This document shows positions 16,972-26,253 of a DNA stretch of 64,000 bases, piece after piece. A model generated the notes under the pieces. It was not told the DNA's origin, did no database searches, and saw only the letters and a program-made list of their open reading frames with translations. Numbering within the stretch: the first letter of the stretch is position 1; every line of letters starts with the position of its first letter. The translations under genes were made by a program, and so were the position numbers. This DNA comes from Burkholderia sp. IMCC1007 (GTDB taxonomy: Bacteria; Pseudomonadota; Gammaproteobacteria; Burkholderiales; Burkholderiaceae), in assembly GCF_027257875.1 (NCBI RefSeq), contig NZ_JAPVQY010000037.1:1-64000 (forward strand). Reading direction: 5' to 3'.

Positions 16972-18441
16972 TCAAAGCCCGCCCAGCGCCACGTACTTGA
17001 TCTCGAGGTAGTCGTCGACCCCGTACTTCGACCCCTCGCGCCCCAGTCCGGACGCCTTCACACCGCCGAACGGCGCCACCTCGGTCGAGATCAGTCCTTC
17101 ATTGACCCCCACCATGCCGAATTCGAGCTGATCGACCACGCGGAAGATCCGGCCCACATCGCGCGCGAACACGTACGATGCCAGGCCGAACGGCGTGTCG
17201 TTGGCGAGCGCGATCGCCTCTTCTTCGGTTTCGAACCGGAACAGTGGCGCGATCGGGCCGAAGGTCTCGTCACGGAAGATCAACGCATTCGTCGGAACGT
17301 CGGCCAGCACGGTCGGCTCGAAGAAGAATCCACCCAGCGCGTGACGCTTGCCGCCCGCCAGCACGCGGGCTCCCTTCGACAGCGCATCGTAGATATGCTC
17401 TTCGACCTTCCGGACGGCTTCCTCATTGATGAGGGGCCCTTGGACCACGCCCGCCTCCATGCCGTTGCCAACCGTCAGGTCCGCGGACGCGGCGGCGAGC
17501 TTCGCGGCGAACGCATCGTACACGCCGGCTTGCACGAGGATCCGGTTCGCCGCGACGCAGGCCTGGCCGGCATTGCGATACTTCGCGGCAAGGGCCCCCT
17601 TCACCGCGGCATCGAGGTCGGCATCGTCGAAAACGATCAGCGGCGCATTGCCGCCAAGCTCCATGCTCGTCTTCTTGATGGTCGGCGCGCATTGCGCCAG
17701 CAGTTGCGCCCCGACCTCGGTCGAACCCGTGAACGAGACCTTGCGTACCACCGGGTTCGACGTCAGCTCGCCGCCGATCGCGCGAGCCGAGCCGGTGACG
17801 ACGTTGCACACGCCCCGCGGCAAGCCGGCGCGCTCCGCCAACACGGCCAGCGCCAGCGCGGAAAGCGGCGTCTGGCTTGCCGGCTTGATCACGCCGGCGC
17901 AGCCGACGGCCCAGCCGGGGCCTGCCTTGCGCGTAATCATGGCCGACGGGAAATTCCACGGCGTGATCGCCGCAAAAACGCCGATCGGCGCCTTCTGGGC
18001 GAGGATCCGCCGCCCATCGACGTTCTGCGGAATGATGTCGCCGTACACGCGCTTCGCTTCTTCCGAGAACCACTCGATGAAGCCTGCGGCATACAGGATC
18101 TCGCCGCGCGATTCGACCAGCGGCTTGCCCTGTTCGGCCGTCATGATGAGCGCGAGGTCGTCGACGTTGGCCAGCATCAGGTCGTACAGGGTACGCAGCA
18201 CCTTCGCGCGTTCCTTCGCGAGCGTCTTGCGCCAACGGTTCATCGCGCGTTCGGCCGCGGCAATGGCTCGCCGCGTCTCGGCCGCGCCGCCGTTCGGCAC
18301 GCGCGCCACCAGTTCGCCGGTCGCAGGATTGCGCACCTCCAGGGTCTGGCCGCTGTCGGCCTGCACCCATTCACCGTCGATCAGCATCGCCTGGCGCAGC
18401 AGGCCGGCGTCTTTCAGCGGAAGCTTGACAGGTTCGTTCAT
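16972..18441 (-). CDS. NAD(P)-dependent aldehyde dehydrogenase (succinate-semialdehyde dehydrogenase type)
   Basis: A 489-residue ALDH oxidising an aldehyde to its acid. Conserved residues are N163 (ITPWNFPSAM), E261 (SMELGGNAPL) and the catalytic C295 (NAGQACVAANR); FTGSTEVG forms part of the cofactor site. The family signature most resembles GabD-like enzymes. The start at 18441 (MNEPVKLP) has GGAGGC directly upstream; the open extension to 18486 overlaps the preceding gene. It lies 10 bp after the DHDPS-like aldolase stop, so it probably oxidises the aldehyde that enzyme releases. Confidence 0.92.
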   Translation of the reverse strand: MNEPVKLPLKDAGLLRQAMLIDGEWVQADSGQTLEVRNPATGELVARVPNGGAAETRRAIAAAERAMNRWRKTLAKERAKVLRTLYDLMLANVDDLALIMTAEQGKPLVESRGEILYAAGFIEWFSEEAKRVYGDIIPQNVDGRRILAQKAPIGVFAAITPWNFPSAMITRKAGPGWAVGCAGVIKPASQTPLSALALAVLAERAGLPRGVCNVVTGSARAIGGELTSNPVVRKVSFTGSTEVGAQLLAQCAPTIKKTSMELGGNAPLIVFDDADLDAAVKGALAAKYRNAGQACVAANRILVQAGVYDAFAAKLAAASADLTVGNGMEAGVVQGPLINEEAVRKVEEHIYDALSKGARVLAGGKRHALGGFFFEPTVLADVPTNALIFRDETFGPIAPLFRFETEEEAIALANDTPFGLASYVFARDVGRIFRVVDQLEFGMVGVNEGLISTEVAPFGGVKASGLGREGSKYGVDDYLEIKYVALGGL

Positions 18442-18451
18442 GAAGCCTCCT

Positions 18452-19462
18452 TCACGCAGGGTTGCGGCCGACGAAGAACGCTTCATCCGGATCGCTCGTC
18501 GGATTCAGGCCGGCTACCTCCTGGCCCTTGCGAAGCGATGCCATGTCCCGCTGATAGATGCGCTGCGTCGGGTGCGGCAGCGGCCCGCCGTTGTACCCTT
18601 GCAGCCACCCCTGGTATTTCCACGCCATCCGGTTGAGCAGGCCGTTCGGCGCCATCGGCAAGCCGGCGAACGCCTTGCGTGCCGGATCGATCTTGTACCA
18701 GAGCTGGGTTGCCTCGTCGAATTCCCCCGCCTGGATCAGCTTGAAGATCTTCGGCATGACGGGGCCGTAATAGGCCGTGTAGTTGGTGCCACAGAACGGG
18801 ATATCCATCACCTGGGCAAGCGGCACGAACTCGTGCTCGAGCGGCGACGAGATCACCACCTCCTTGTGGAACTCGCGATGGACCTCGATGGCGGACATGA
18901 AGTTCGGATACCCGCCTTCGGCCTTGATCGCGACGACGTTGGGGATTTCGTCCACCATGCGGCGCAGCACCGGCACCGGGATGTCGGCCGGATGCAGGCG
19001 CGAGAAACCCCACGCCGGCAGCGGAAAAATGATCACGCCGAGGTTGGTGGCGTCGCAGATCTTCCGCGTGTACTCGAACACTTCGTCGTAAGACTTGGGA
19101 TAGAAGTACGGCGGGTATCCGAGCAGCACGAGGTCGGCACCCGCCGCCTCTACCCGGCGAATTGCCTCGATGTTGTCCTCGAGCGTGTTGAACACCGCAT
19201 GATGGACGACCACGAGGCGACCGGACGCCTGGTCGGCCATGATGTCGCAGAACTCGCCGTACTGTTCCAGCGTGATGGCGACTTCCGAACATGATAGCGA
19301 ACCGACGAAGCCGTGCTGGATCGCCAGTTCGACATCGTGGCGTACAGCCTTTTCGTTGATGCGCTTGAAGTCCGACGTCATCGTCGGGAGGGTCACGTTG
19401 GCAACTCCAACGAGATGCTCACGCGCCCATTCGCGCGCTTCCTTTTTGGTGTAGCGGGCCAT
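18452..19462 (-). CDS. DHDPS/NAL-superfamily aldolase or hydratase-aldolase
   Basis: A 336-residue Schiff-base TIM-barrel enzyme. K180 in NVVAIKAEGG is the conserved lysine. The N-terminal LVGVANVTLPTMTSDFKRIN corresponds to the family's nucleophile-preparing region but differs from true DapA. Relatives in aromatic pathways are hydratase-aldolases that split a benzylidenepyruvate into an aldehyde and pyruvate. With the ALDH 10 bp downstream, an aldolase plus aldehyde oxidation sequence is a reasonable inference; lysine biosynthesis is unlikely. Confidence 0.85.
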   Translation of the reverse strand: MARYTKKEAREWAREHLVGVANVTLPTMTSDFKRINEKAVRHDVELAIQHGFVGSLSCSEVAITLEQYGEFCDIMADQASGRLVVVHHAVFNTLEDNIEAIRRVEAAGADLVLLGYPPYFYPKSYDEVFEYTRKICDATNLGVIIFPLPAWGFSRLHPADIPVPVLRRMVDEIPNVVAIKAEGGYPNFMSAIEVHREFHKEVVISSPLEHEFVPLAQVMDIPFCGTNYTAYYGPVMPKIFKLIQAGEFDEATQLWYKIDPARKAFAGLPMAPNGLLNRMAWKYQGWLQGYNGGPLPHPTQRIYQRDMASLRKGQEVAGLNPTSDPDEAFFVGRNPA

Positions 19463-19513
19463 GCAGTGCTCCTTGTAGTCTGCGGGGTATCCGGTGTCGC
19501 GTCAGGCACGCGC

Positions 19514-20518
19514 CTAGCGCTTGGTTTCGAATTCGATCGGCAACGGCGTGGCAAGTCCCGCCTCGATCGCCTTGTCGAGGATCAGCCCGGCAACCACGAT
19601 GTCCTGCAGGCCGCCGCCGACCGACTTGTACATTCGGGTCCGCGCATCCTTCAGACGGTCGTCGAGCGCGCCCGCGACCAGCTCCGCGAGACTGAACGAC
19701 TTGTCGTGAAACGCGATGCCCGCCGTGTGCGCGGCGAGCATGTCGCCGGTCTCCTCCAGCACTTCCTCCAGCATGTCGCACACGATGATGTCGCTTCGCG
19801 CAACGACCGAAACATCGATCTCGCGCTGCTCGGGAATCGTCGAGCCAATGGAGACAACGGTCGCGCCAGGCTGCAACCAGTCGCCAAACAGGATCGGCTG
19901 CTCATCCCGCGAGCGGGCCGCGGCCAGCACCAGGTCGGCCGCTTCGACCGCTTCCTGCGCGGATGCCACGCCCCGCGCGGGCACGCCGAGGTCGCGCGTC
20001 ACGGCTTCCGCGAAGGCGGCCCGGCGTTCTGGCGTCGGGCTGAACACGACGACCTCGGTCAAATCCCGCACCGCGGCAATCGCTCGGGTATGCATCGACG
20101 CTTCGAGGCCGCTGCCCAGTACCGCCAGACGGGCGGCCTTCCCAGGCGCAAGCCGGTCGAGCGCCGCGGCGGAAGTGGCTGCCGTGCGAAAACCCGTGAC
20201 GAGGTTGCCGTCGACGAACGCCGCGATGCGGCTCGTTTCCCGGTCGAACAGCACGATCACGTATTCGACACCGGGCACGGCCGAGCCCATCGCCATCCCC
20301 ATGACCTTGGCCCCGTAGTAGCGGCTCCCCACGGGAACGGCCGGCAGTGTGCGCAGCCACGTCTTGCCGGCGACTGCGACCGTTCGCGGCGGCGTGCTCT
20401 TGGGCGGAATGGATTGGGCGTAGGCCGCCTGAAGGGCATGGATCGCGTCCTTCCAGACGAAAACGGCGCGCGCGGCCTCGCTGGACACGAACACGGGTGC
20501 AAACGAAGAAATGGTCAT
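19514..20518 (-). CDS. ornithine cyclodeaminase/mu-crystallin family protein
   Basis: A 334-residue NAD(P)-binding protein of the OCD family. LAVLGSGLEASMHTRAI (around residue 130) is the dinucleotide-binding loop; GAKVMGMAM and GFRTAATSAAALDRLA match the family's substrate-side segments. Members reduce imines, cyclise ornithine or act as ketimine reductases. The start at 20518 is chosen as the first family-like residue (MTISSFAP); upstream open frame to 20629 is not conserved-looking. First gene of the OCD-aldolase-ALDH operon. Its role in aromatic catabolism is unclear. Confidence 0.85.
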   Translation of the reverse strand: MTISSFAPVFVSSEAARAVFVWKDAIHALQAAYAQSIPPKSTPPRTVAVAGKTWLRTLPAVPVGSRYYGAKVMGMAMGSAVPGVEYVIVLFDRETSRIAAFVDGNLVTGFRTAATSAAALDRLAPGKAARLAVLGSGLEASMHTRAIAAVRDLTEVVVFSPTPERRAAFAEAVTRDLGVPARGVASAQEAVEAADLVLAAARSRDEQPILFGDWLQPGATVVSIGSTIPEQREIDVSVVARSDIIVCDMLEEVLEETGDMLAAHTAGIAFHDKSFSLAELVAGALDDRLKDARTRMYKSVGGGLQDIVVAGLILDKAIEAGLATPLPIEFETKR

Positions 20519-20657
20519 ATGCAGAACCGGAAGTTGACTTGAAGGGCTCGGCCGGCCGCGCAGCAGACTATCGATGTGCGACAGGGCTCGAGAGCGATGA
20601 ACGGGTACCGGGTCGCGGAGTCGCCGCATGTGATGCGAGCGCTCCGCGGCGTCCGGA

Positions 20658-21233
20658 TCACAGCTCCCGTGTGATTTCTGTCGCGATCGTCAGCTGCACG
20701 TTGTCGGACAGCGCGTGAGGAATCGCATCCATGCCGTAAGCACTGCGACTGATATTCGCCGTCGCCTCGAATCCGACCACGGGATGTCGCGTCCACGGAT
20801 TCACCGCGCGATCGATCAGCGTCGCGTCGAACAGGGCCGGCAGCGTGACGCCACGGATCGTGAGATCCCCGTCGATCGCGTACTGGCGACCGTCGAGCAG
20901 CCGCACCGAACGGGAGACGAAAACGATCTTCGGATGTGCGTCAACGTACAGCCAGTCGGCGCCGCGCAAGTGTTCGTCACGCAGGTCGAACGCCGTGTCG
21001 ATGGACGCGGCATCGATTTCGAACGACACCCGTGATGCCTCGATGCACACGTCGTCGAACGCCAGTCGCGCATCGAAGCGCCTGAATATCCCGGGCGTAC
21101 GCGTAAGCCCGAGATGACGGACCGAGAAGCCGACGTGGGTATGTGCGGCTTCGAATGACCATGCCTGGCGTGCCACCGAGTCCGGCTCGACGACAGCGGC
21201 GTTACGTAGGAACGGCAGCGGGAAGTTCAACAT
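20658..21233 (-). CDS. YceI-family protein (cytoplasmic variant)
   Basis: A 191-residue lipocalin-like YceI domain: WSFEAAHTHVGFSVRHLGLTRTPG-type strands and GDLTIRGVTLPALFDA are characteristic. Most YceI proteins have a signal peptide and bind isoprenoid lipids in the periplasm; this one has none visible. It lies 139 bp upstream of the OCD gene on the same strand and may be co-transcribed. Function unknown. Confidence 0.85.
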   Translation of the reverse strand: MLNFPLPFLRNAAVVEPDSVARQAWSFEAAHTHVGFSVRHLGLTRTPGIFRRFDARLAFDDVCIEASRVSFEIDAASIDTAFDLRDEHLRGADWLYVDAHPKIVFVSRSVRLLDGRQYAIDGDLTIRGVTLPALFDATLIDRAVNPWTRHPVVGFEATANISRSAYGMDAIPHALSDNVQLTIATEITREL

Positions 21234-21550
21234 GCGGAGTCTCCAGCCCGGTTACACCGAGCTATTCGTCTTGACGCCATGCTAACCGCGAGAAAACATC
21301 AATGCAACTATTGCGACGCCTCATTTTTGAAATTGATTCATATCTTTCGCGTATACCCGGAGGTCAATAGCGGCTTGGTGGCCGATCAGGCATAATGAGT
21401 CGTCGATTGATGCGTTCAATCACGCCCCAATCCGCTGACATGAATCGCGCTCCATCGCCTGCCCATTGGCAGGAATGGGGCCGCGGACCATCCACGAATC
21501 AATAGCCCTCACCTGACCAAAGAGCCTTCCCGCGCGGGGCGGCCGAGAAT
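21234..21550. other. divergent intergenic region between YceI and GntR genes
   Basis: A 317-bp, relatively A+T-rich region that must hold the promoters of both divergent units. No copy of the AAACGA-type operator or other clear dyad was found, consistent with separate control by the GntR protein. Confidence 0.5.
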
Positions 21551-22231
21551 ATGTCTGTACAAACGAACCTGATCGATGACGATGTGCTGCGGCTGCGTGA
21601 GTACATCGAGGCCCACGTCGCCACGAGCGGCGACCTGCGCCTGCCACCGGAACCGAAGCTCAGCGAGGCATTGGGCGTTTCGCGCGGAAGGCTGCGCACG
21701 GTGCTGAAAAGGCTCGAGGACGAAGGCGTCATCTGGCGACATGTCGGCAAGGGCACCTTCGTCGGCCCGAAGCAGGTCACGCCCGACGACGAGACCTGGT
21801 CCTCGTCCATCAGCGTCGACGACATCATGGATGCGCGGCTCGTGCTCGAGCCGCAGCTCGCCGCGCAGGCAGCCGTGCACGCGACGGCCGCCGACGTCGC
21901 GGCGATGACGCAGTGCCTCGCCGACATGGCCGAAACGGCGCCGTTTATGCCGTGGAAACGTCTGGACGAGCACCTGCACCGCCTCATCGCGCAATCGACG
22001 CACAACGCGCTGCTGCTGCTGCTGTACGACACGATGCGGGTGCAGGTGCGCCTCAATCTGGACGCACGCATGGAAGAGGTGTTCTCTTCGCAGACGGGCC
22101 CTCGGCACGATACCGACGACGAACACCGACAGCTCGTCGATGCGATCCGCACGCACAATCCGACACGCGCGGAGCAATTGATGCGCGAACATCTTCGCTC
22201 GGTGAGAACCCGGTTGTTCGGCTTGCGCTAG
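21551..22231 (+). CDS. GntR-family (FadR/FCD-type) transcriptional regulator
   Basis: A 226-residue regulator. The winged helix-turn-helix spans about residues 15-72 (LPPEPKLSEALGVSRGRLRT, then GKGTFVG wing), and an all-helical FCD effector domain follows (EHLHRLIAQSTHN, DEHRQLVDAIR). FCD regulators usually sense carboxylic acids. It is divergent from the YceI/OCD/aldolase/ALDH genes, which it most likely controls. Confidence 0.9.
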   Translation: MSVQTNLIDDDVLRLREYIEAHVATSGDLRLPPEPKLSEALGVSRGRLRTVLKRLEDEGVIWRHVGKGTFVGPKQVTPDDETWSSSISVDDIMDARLVLEPQLAAQAAVHATAADVAAMTQCLADMAETAPFMPWKRLDEHLHRLIAQSTHNALLLLLYDTMRVQVRLNLDARMEEVFSSQTGPRHDTDDEHRQLVDAIRTHNPTRAEQLMREHLRSVRTRLFGLR

Positions 22232-22372
22232 TACGCGCTTCGAGGGGCGGCGTAATTTGCCCGTCTGCGACGCGAATCGTTCCTCCCGGATGACGCACCT
22301 CCTGGCGCCGGCCCGTGCTGGATGCGCATCGCAAGAACCCTTTGCCGGCCCGCCGTTTCCGGTGGCTCCAGG

Positions 22373-22400
22373 GGCTCCGGCACGATAACTCGCCGGAGCC
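22373..22400. terminator. terminator hairpin downstream of Rieske oxygenase 22418
   Basis: Perfect 9-bp stem GGCTCCGGC / GCCGGAGCC with a 10-base loop, 18 bp after the Rieske gene stop and between convergent genes. Confidence 0.55.
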
Positions 22401-22417
22401 ACCGTGCGCGCGGCCCG

Positions 22418-23470
22418 TTACGCCGTCGTCTCGCTCTTTTGCTCAGCGGCCGCGCGCTCTTCTTCGAGTCGCTGATTCACGGCCCAGCGGAACTGCGAGA
22501 GCGCGGCATCGATGCCGAAGGGCATCATCTTGAAGCCGGGATCGAGCTCAAGATTGCGGTGCTGCGCACTGATCATTTCGCGATCCTCATCGAAGGCGTC
22601 CACCACCGACTGATGGATCGACCGTGTCACCTCCGGCTTGTCGAGCGAGAAATTGTGCGGATGCGCGAAGAAGTAGTGTGTCGAGCCCTCCGTCTCCGGC
22701 GTCAGCGCCTGGCAACCGTGGAATTCCGCCGCGTCCACCCGGGTCCCCTCCGGCGCACCGGTCCCCACGGGCGCCATGCCCGAATCCATGCGCAGGATCG
22801 CGGGAATCGTGAAGTCGTAAATGTTCCAGCGATCGACCTTGCCCGGCCAGTCACGCACCGCTTTCACGAACGGCGGCGGATCGGTGTTCAGCGTCCAGCG
22901 CGTAATGCGTACGCCGTCCTTGATCCGCTCCACTTTCGGCCGCACCGTCGCGTAATCCTCTCCACCGCCCAGCGTCGTGGGATGGACATAGGGCAGATGC
23001 GAAAAGTCCAGCAGGTTATCGCAGATCAACAGGTAGTTGACGTCGTAGTGGATATACCCGGGCAGCGAACGCCACTGTGGATCGTCAACCCAATGCGTGT
23101 CGGGAATCGCGGACGGATCGGCCAGCTCGGGCTCTCCCATCCAGATCCAGACCCAGCGGTGCTGCTCCACCACCGGGAACTGCCTCACCTTCGCATGCGC
23201 CGGGATTCGCTCCTGCGCCGGCGCCTCGACACATGTGCCCTGACTGTCGAATTTCAGTCCGTGATACATGCACCGCACGCAGTCGCCTTCGCGTCGGCCG
23301 TGCGACAGCGGCGCGCCACGATGGCAGCAGCGATCCGCAAGCGCGATCACCTCGCCGGACTCCTTGCGGTAGAGCATCACCGGCGTATTGATGATGGTGC
23401 GGGAAAACAGCTTGTCGCCTTGCACCTCGTGCGACCAAGCAGCTACGTACCATGTATTGCGGATGAACAT
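22418..23470 (-). CDS. Rieske non-heme iron oxygenase alpha subunit (VanA-like)
   Basis: A 350-residue oxygenase of the vanillate O-demethylase/phthalate dioxygenase group. Rieske ligands are C48, H50, C67 and H70 (RCCHRGAPL, RCMYHGLKF). The mononuclear iron site lies in DNLLDFSHLPYVHP with H158 and H163. The start at 23470 (MFIRNTWYVAAW) matches the family; the open extension to 23548 overlaps the LysR promoter. It needs an external reductase, for which the only visible candidate is at 29996. It is divergent from a LysR gene, so probably separately inducible. Likely an O- or N-demethylase or hydroxylase. Confidence 0.92.
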   Translation of the reverse strand: MFIRNTWYVAAWSHEVQGDKLFSRTIINTPVMLYRKESGEVIALADRCCHRGAPLSHGRREGDCVRCMYHGLKFDSQGTCVEAPAQERIPAHAKVRQFPVVEQHRWVWIWMGEPELADPSAIPDTHWVDDPQWRSLPGYIHYDVNYLLICDNLLDFSHLPYVHPTTLGGGEDYATVRPKVERIKDGVRITRWTLNTDPPPFVKAVRDWPGKVDRWNIYDFTIPAILRMDSGMAPVGTGAPEGTRVDAAEFHGCQALTPETEGSTHYFFAHPHNFSLDKPEVTRSIHQSVVDAFDEDREMISAQHRNLELDPGFKMMPFGIDAALSQFRWAVNQRLEEERAAAEQKSETTA

Positions 23471-23552
23471 CGCTCGTCTCCTGTTTGTTGTAGGACATGC
23501 TGTTGCACGTCGCGCCATAACGATAGAATCGGATCCGTGATGCATCAACCTA

Positions 23553-24509
23553 ATGGGATTAATTCAACCTATGCACGCCGCGCATATACGTGATCTCGAT
23601 CTGAACCTGCTGGTGCTGTTCGACGCGATGCTTCGCGAGCGAAGTGTCACGCGCGCGGCGGCGGAAGTCGGCCTATCCCAGGGGGCCATGAGCCATGCAC
23701 TCAATCGTCTGAGGACGTTTTTCGAGGATCCGCTGTTCGTCAAGACGCCTGCGGGCATGGAGCCCACGCAAAAGGCCTCGCAACTGGGCACGACGATCAC
23801 GGTGGTGATGACGGCATTGAGGGAGCGGGTTCTCTCGCAAGCGAGCTTCGATCCCGCGACGGCGCGACGCATGTTCGTGATATGCATGACGGACATGGGG
23901 GAACTCGTCTTCCTGCCGCCGCTCGTGCGGCGCCTGCGGGAAGTCGCGCCCTACTGTTCGGTGCGCTCCGTGCAGGTGCCGCTGGAGGACATCGAGGCCA
24001 CGCTTGCCGCGGGCGACGCCGATCTCGCGCTCGGCTCCGTGCACGCCGCGCCTGACGGCCTGTACCAGCAGCAACTGTTTCTGCACACGTTCGTCACGAT
24101 GGTCAGCGTGCACAACAAGGCCATTGGCAGAACGATCAGCCGTGCGCAATTCGAGCGCGCACCGCAAATCGTCGTGTCGCTGACGGGCCGCGCGAGCGCC
24201 GCCTACGATAGTGCGTTCGAGGAATACGGAATCAAGCGGAACGTCTTTCTGACCACACCGCACTTTCTGGTCGTACCGCACCTGATCAACGCGCAGCCGG
24301 ACCTGATCGCGACGGTACCGCTGGAACTCGCGAACGTCTTTGCGAAGCTCGGCACGGTGCGGATCGTCCCTCCGCCCGTGCCATTGCCGCCATTCGCGCT
24401 ACGCCAGCATTGGCATCCGCGTTTCCACGACGATTCGGCCAACATGTGGCTACGTCGCCTCATCAAGCAGACGTTCGACCGCTATCCGGATATCGACGGC
24501 GATTCATGA
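23553..24509 (+). CDS. LysR-family transcriptional regulator
   Basis: A 318-residue LTTR of the NodD/LeuO-like branch. The helix-turn-helix (RSVTRAAAEVGLSQGAMSHA, residues 30-49) follows the typical LDLNLLVLFDAML start, and the substrate-binding domain follows. It starts 82 bp from the divergent Rieske gene at 23470, the standard LysR/target arrangement. It probably activates that oxygenase in response to its substrate. An alternative start (MHAAHIRD) lies 18 bases downstream. Confidence 0.92.
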   Translation: MGLIQPMHAAHIRDLDLNLLVLFDAMLRERSVTRAAAEVGLSQGAMSHALNRLRTFFEDPLFVKTPAGMEPTQKASQLGTTITVVMTALRERVLSQASFDPATARRMFVICMTDMGELVFLPPLVRRLREVAPYCSVRSVQVPLEDIEATLAAGDADLALGSVHAAPDGLYQQQLFLHTFVTMVSVHNKAIGRTISRAQFERAPQIVVSLTGRASAAYDSAFEEYGIKRNVFLTTPHFLVVPHLINAQPDLIATVPLELANVFAKLGTVRIVPPPVPLPPFALRQHWHPRFHDDSANMWLRRLIKQTFDRYPDIDGDS

Positions 24510-24530
24510 GGCGAGGACATCGCGCGTGTC

Positions 24531-24565
24531 GAAGGCCGGTCCGGCGTCACGCCGGACCGGCCTTC
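24531..24565. terminator. bidirectional terminator between LysR and porin genes
   Basis: A 16-bp perfect stem (GAAGGCCGGTCCGGCG and complement) around a TCA loop, between convergent gene ends. Confidence 0.75.
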
Positions 24566-24575
24566 GCCGCTGCAA

Positions 24576-25661
24576 TCAGAACATGTGCATGATGCCGACG
24601 GTGGCCCCCGTCGTCGTGCCCGCAGGCGCAAAGAGCGACGTCGTTCCCGCACCCGGCGACAGCCCTAGATTCGCCTTGCCGTGATTGTTGACGAAGCCGA
24701 CCTGCGCATACACGCCAGTGCGCTTCGACAGGAAATAGGTCGCGCCCGCCGCGCTCATCAGCGAGTGACTGGACGAATCGTTGCGGTCGCTGACGTACCA
24801 GACGCCGACATTGAGATCCAGTTGCGGCAAGGCGAAGTAATCGACGCCGCCACCGTACACGTTGTTGGTCGCTCCGCCCTCGACCTTGAAGCTCTCGAAC
24901 GATGCCTTTGCGGTGACCGGGCCGAACTTGTACGCCGCGCCGATCAGCCGTCCGACATACGGGACATTGCCGGCCGGAACCGTGATGACCGACCCGCCTG
25001 CATGGCTGTCGAAAAAGGCCGAATCAATGGTCAGTCCGCCCCACTCGTACTTCAAGCGAGCCGAATACTGGCGGCCCGACTGGAAATCGCCGGCCACGCC
25101 GCCGAACGAGTACATCACACTACCCTGGAAGCCGGACACCACCGGGCTCGTATATGAAATCGCGTTCGAGCTGAACGAACCCGTCACACTGACGTTGTTG
25201 GAATAGATGGCCAGGATGCTGCCGAATTCCGAAAACTCCCGCGGATCGAGTGCCCACGCGGCCAGAAAAAACGGGGAAAACTGCAGACCGGCCTTCACCT
25301 CACCGAAGCCGCCCTTGAGTCCGACATACGCCTCTCGGCCGAACAGGTTTCCGTTTCCGTTGTTGAGGCCACCGTTGGACAATCCGATCCCGCTCTCGAG
25401 CTTGAATATCGCCTGAAGACCGCCGCCCAAGTCCTCAGTGCCGGTCAGGCCGAAGATCGCAGGCGCGATCCCCCCGTTCTGAAATCCGACGAACTTCCCT
25501 GTATTTCCCCCAGTCGCCAGGTTCATCGTTTTACTGAGATAGAGGACGCCGGTATCCGCAATTCCGTACAGCGTGACGCTGCTTTGCGCATGGGCCGATA
25601 CCGCAAAAAGAAGGCTCGACGCTACTGCGGTCGTCACCCTGAAAACGCACCTCCGGTACAT
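24576..25661 (-). CDS. outer-membrane porin (OmpC-like, Burkholderia type)
   Basis: A 361-residue precursor with a signal peptide (residues 1-25, cleavage after SAHA at QSSVTLYG), glycine- and aromatic-rich beta strands, and a C-terminal Phe (VGIMHMF). It forms a trimeric outer-membrane channel; in catabolic islands such porins admit the aromatic acid substrate. Its last residues deviate from the usual GxRHxF but keep the terminal aromatic. A monocistronic unit with a terminator immediately downstream. Confidence 0.93.
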   Translation of the reverse strand: MYRRCVFRVTTAVASSLLFAVSAHAQSSVTLYGIADTGVLYLSKTMNLATGGNTGKFVGFQNGGIAPAIFGLTGTEDLGGGLQAIFKLESGIGLSNGGLNNGNGNLFGREAYVGLKGGFGEVKAGLQFSPFFLAAWALDPREFSEFGSILAIYSNNVSVTGSFSSNAISYTSPVVSGFQGSVMYSFGGVAGDFQSGRQYSARLKYEWGGLTIDSAFFDSHAGGSVITVPAGNVPYVGRLIGAAYKFGPVTAKASFESFKVEGGATNNVYGGGVDYFALPQLDLNVGVWYVSDRNDSSSHSLMSAAGATYFLSKRTGVYAQVGFVNNHGKANLGLSPGAGTTSLFAPAGTTTGATVGIMHMF

Positions 25662-26253
25662 GACTGTCTCCTTGATTTATTCTCTAAATAAAAAACACTT
25701 CGCATTACGAAGTACTTGCGGCGGCACTTACGACTGTCAGACATCAAATTGAAACGAGATGTCGCGTTTTTCTCGGGGACTCCCTTGCAACACCCAGACT
25801 TGAGATCGCGGACCCACCATCCCGAACGGAAAAGCTGACCTTTCGCGCTCACGCCTTCTGCTTCGGTCAGCAAGCTCTCCGGCACCGCGGTCGCTTTCAG
25901 CGCAAGTCGAGACCGTTCTCCATCAGAGACCTAGCATCCCAAATATCGATACGGCAAGGATCATAATATGCCGATGATCGCCGCCGAACAATCGCGTTTT
26001 CCCTGCATCGCATTACGTCCACGCTAGGAACCCTAAGTTCATAGACGGCTCGAATCGTATTTAATTTAAACGACTATCTTGACCAAACCGCGACAACTCC
26101 GTTGCGAAACATACGCGAGCCGCGACGCGGACCTCCACGCACGTCGCTGACGACGTGAGTCGGCATCTCGCAATGAATCATTGGTACCAGTGATAATGCC
26201 GCTCCGCCACTCTTGCCCGAGGAATGGCGGACCGTCGACCGGGTAGGTAAAAG
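25662..26253. other. intergenic region, no gene recognised
   Basis: 592 bp, visibly more A+T-rich than its surroundings. It includes the porin promoter at the left side. Small open frames inside it show no recognisable protein features, and no hairpin or operator copy stands out. Confidence 0.5.

Noticed and set aside
16930..18636. Two long plus-strand frames opposite the ALDH and aldolase genes
   Set aside because: Both real genes are complete on the minus strand; the antisense products are low-complexity shadows.
25634..25885. 83-codon minus-strand frame overlapping the porin start
   Set aside because: No ribosome-binding site or protein features; overlaps the porin promoter region.
26041..26080. 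Operator-like stretch with GAATCGTA and AAACGAC
   Set aside because: The half-sites have the wrong spacing and orientation compared with the seven island sites.
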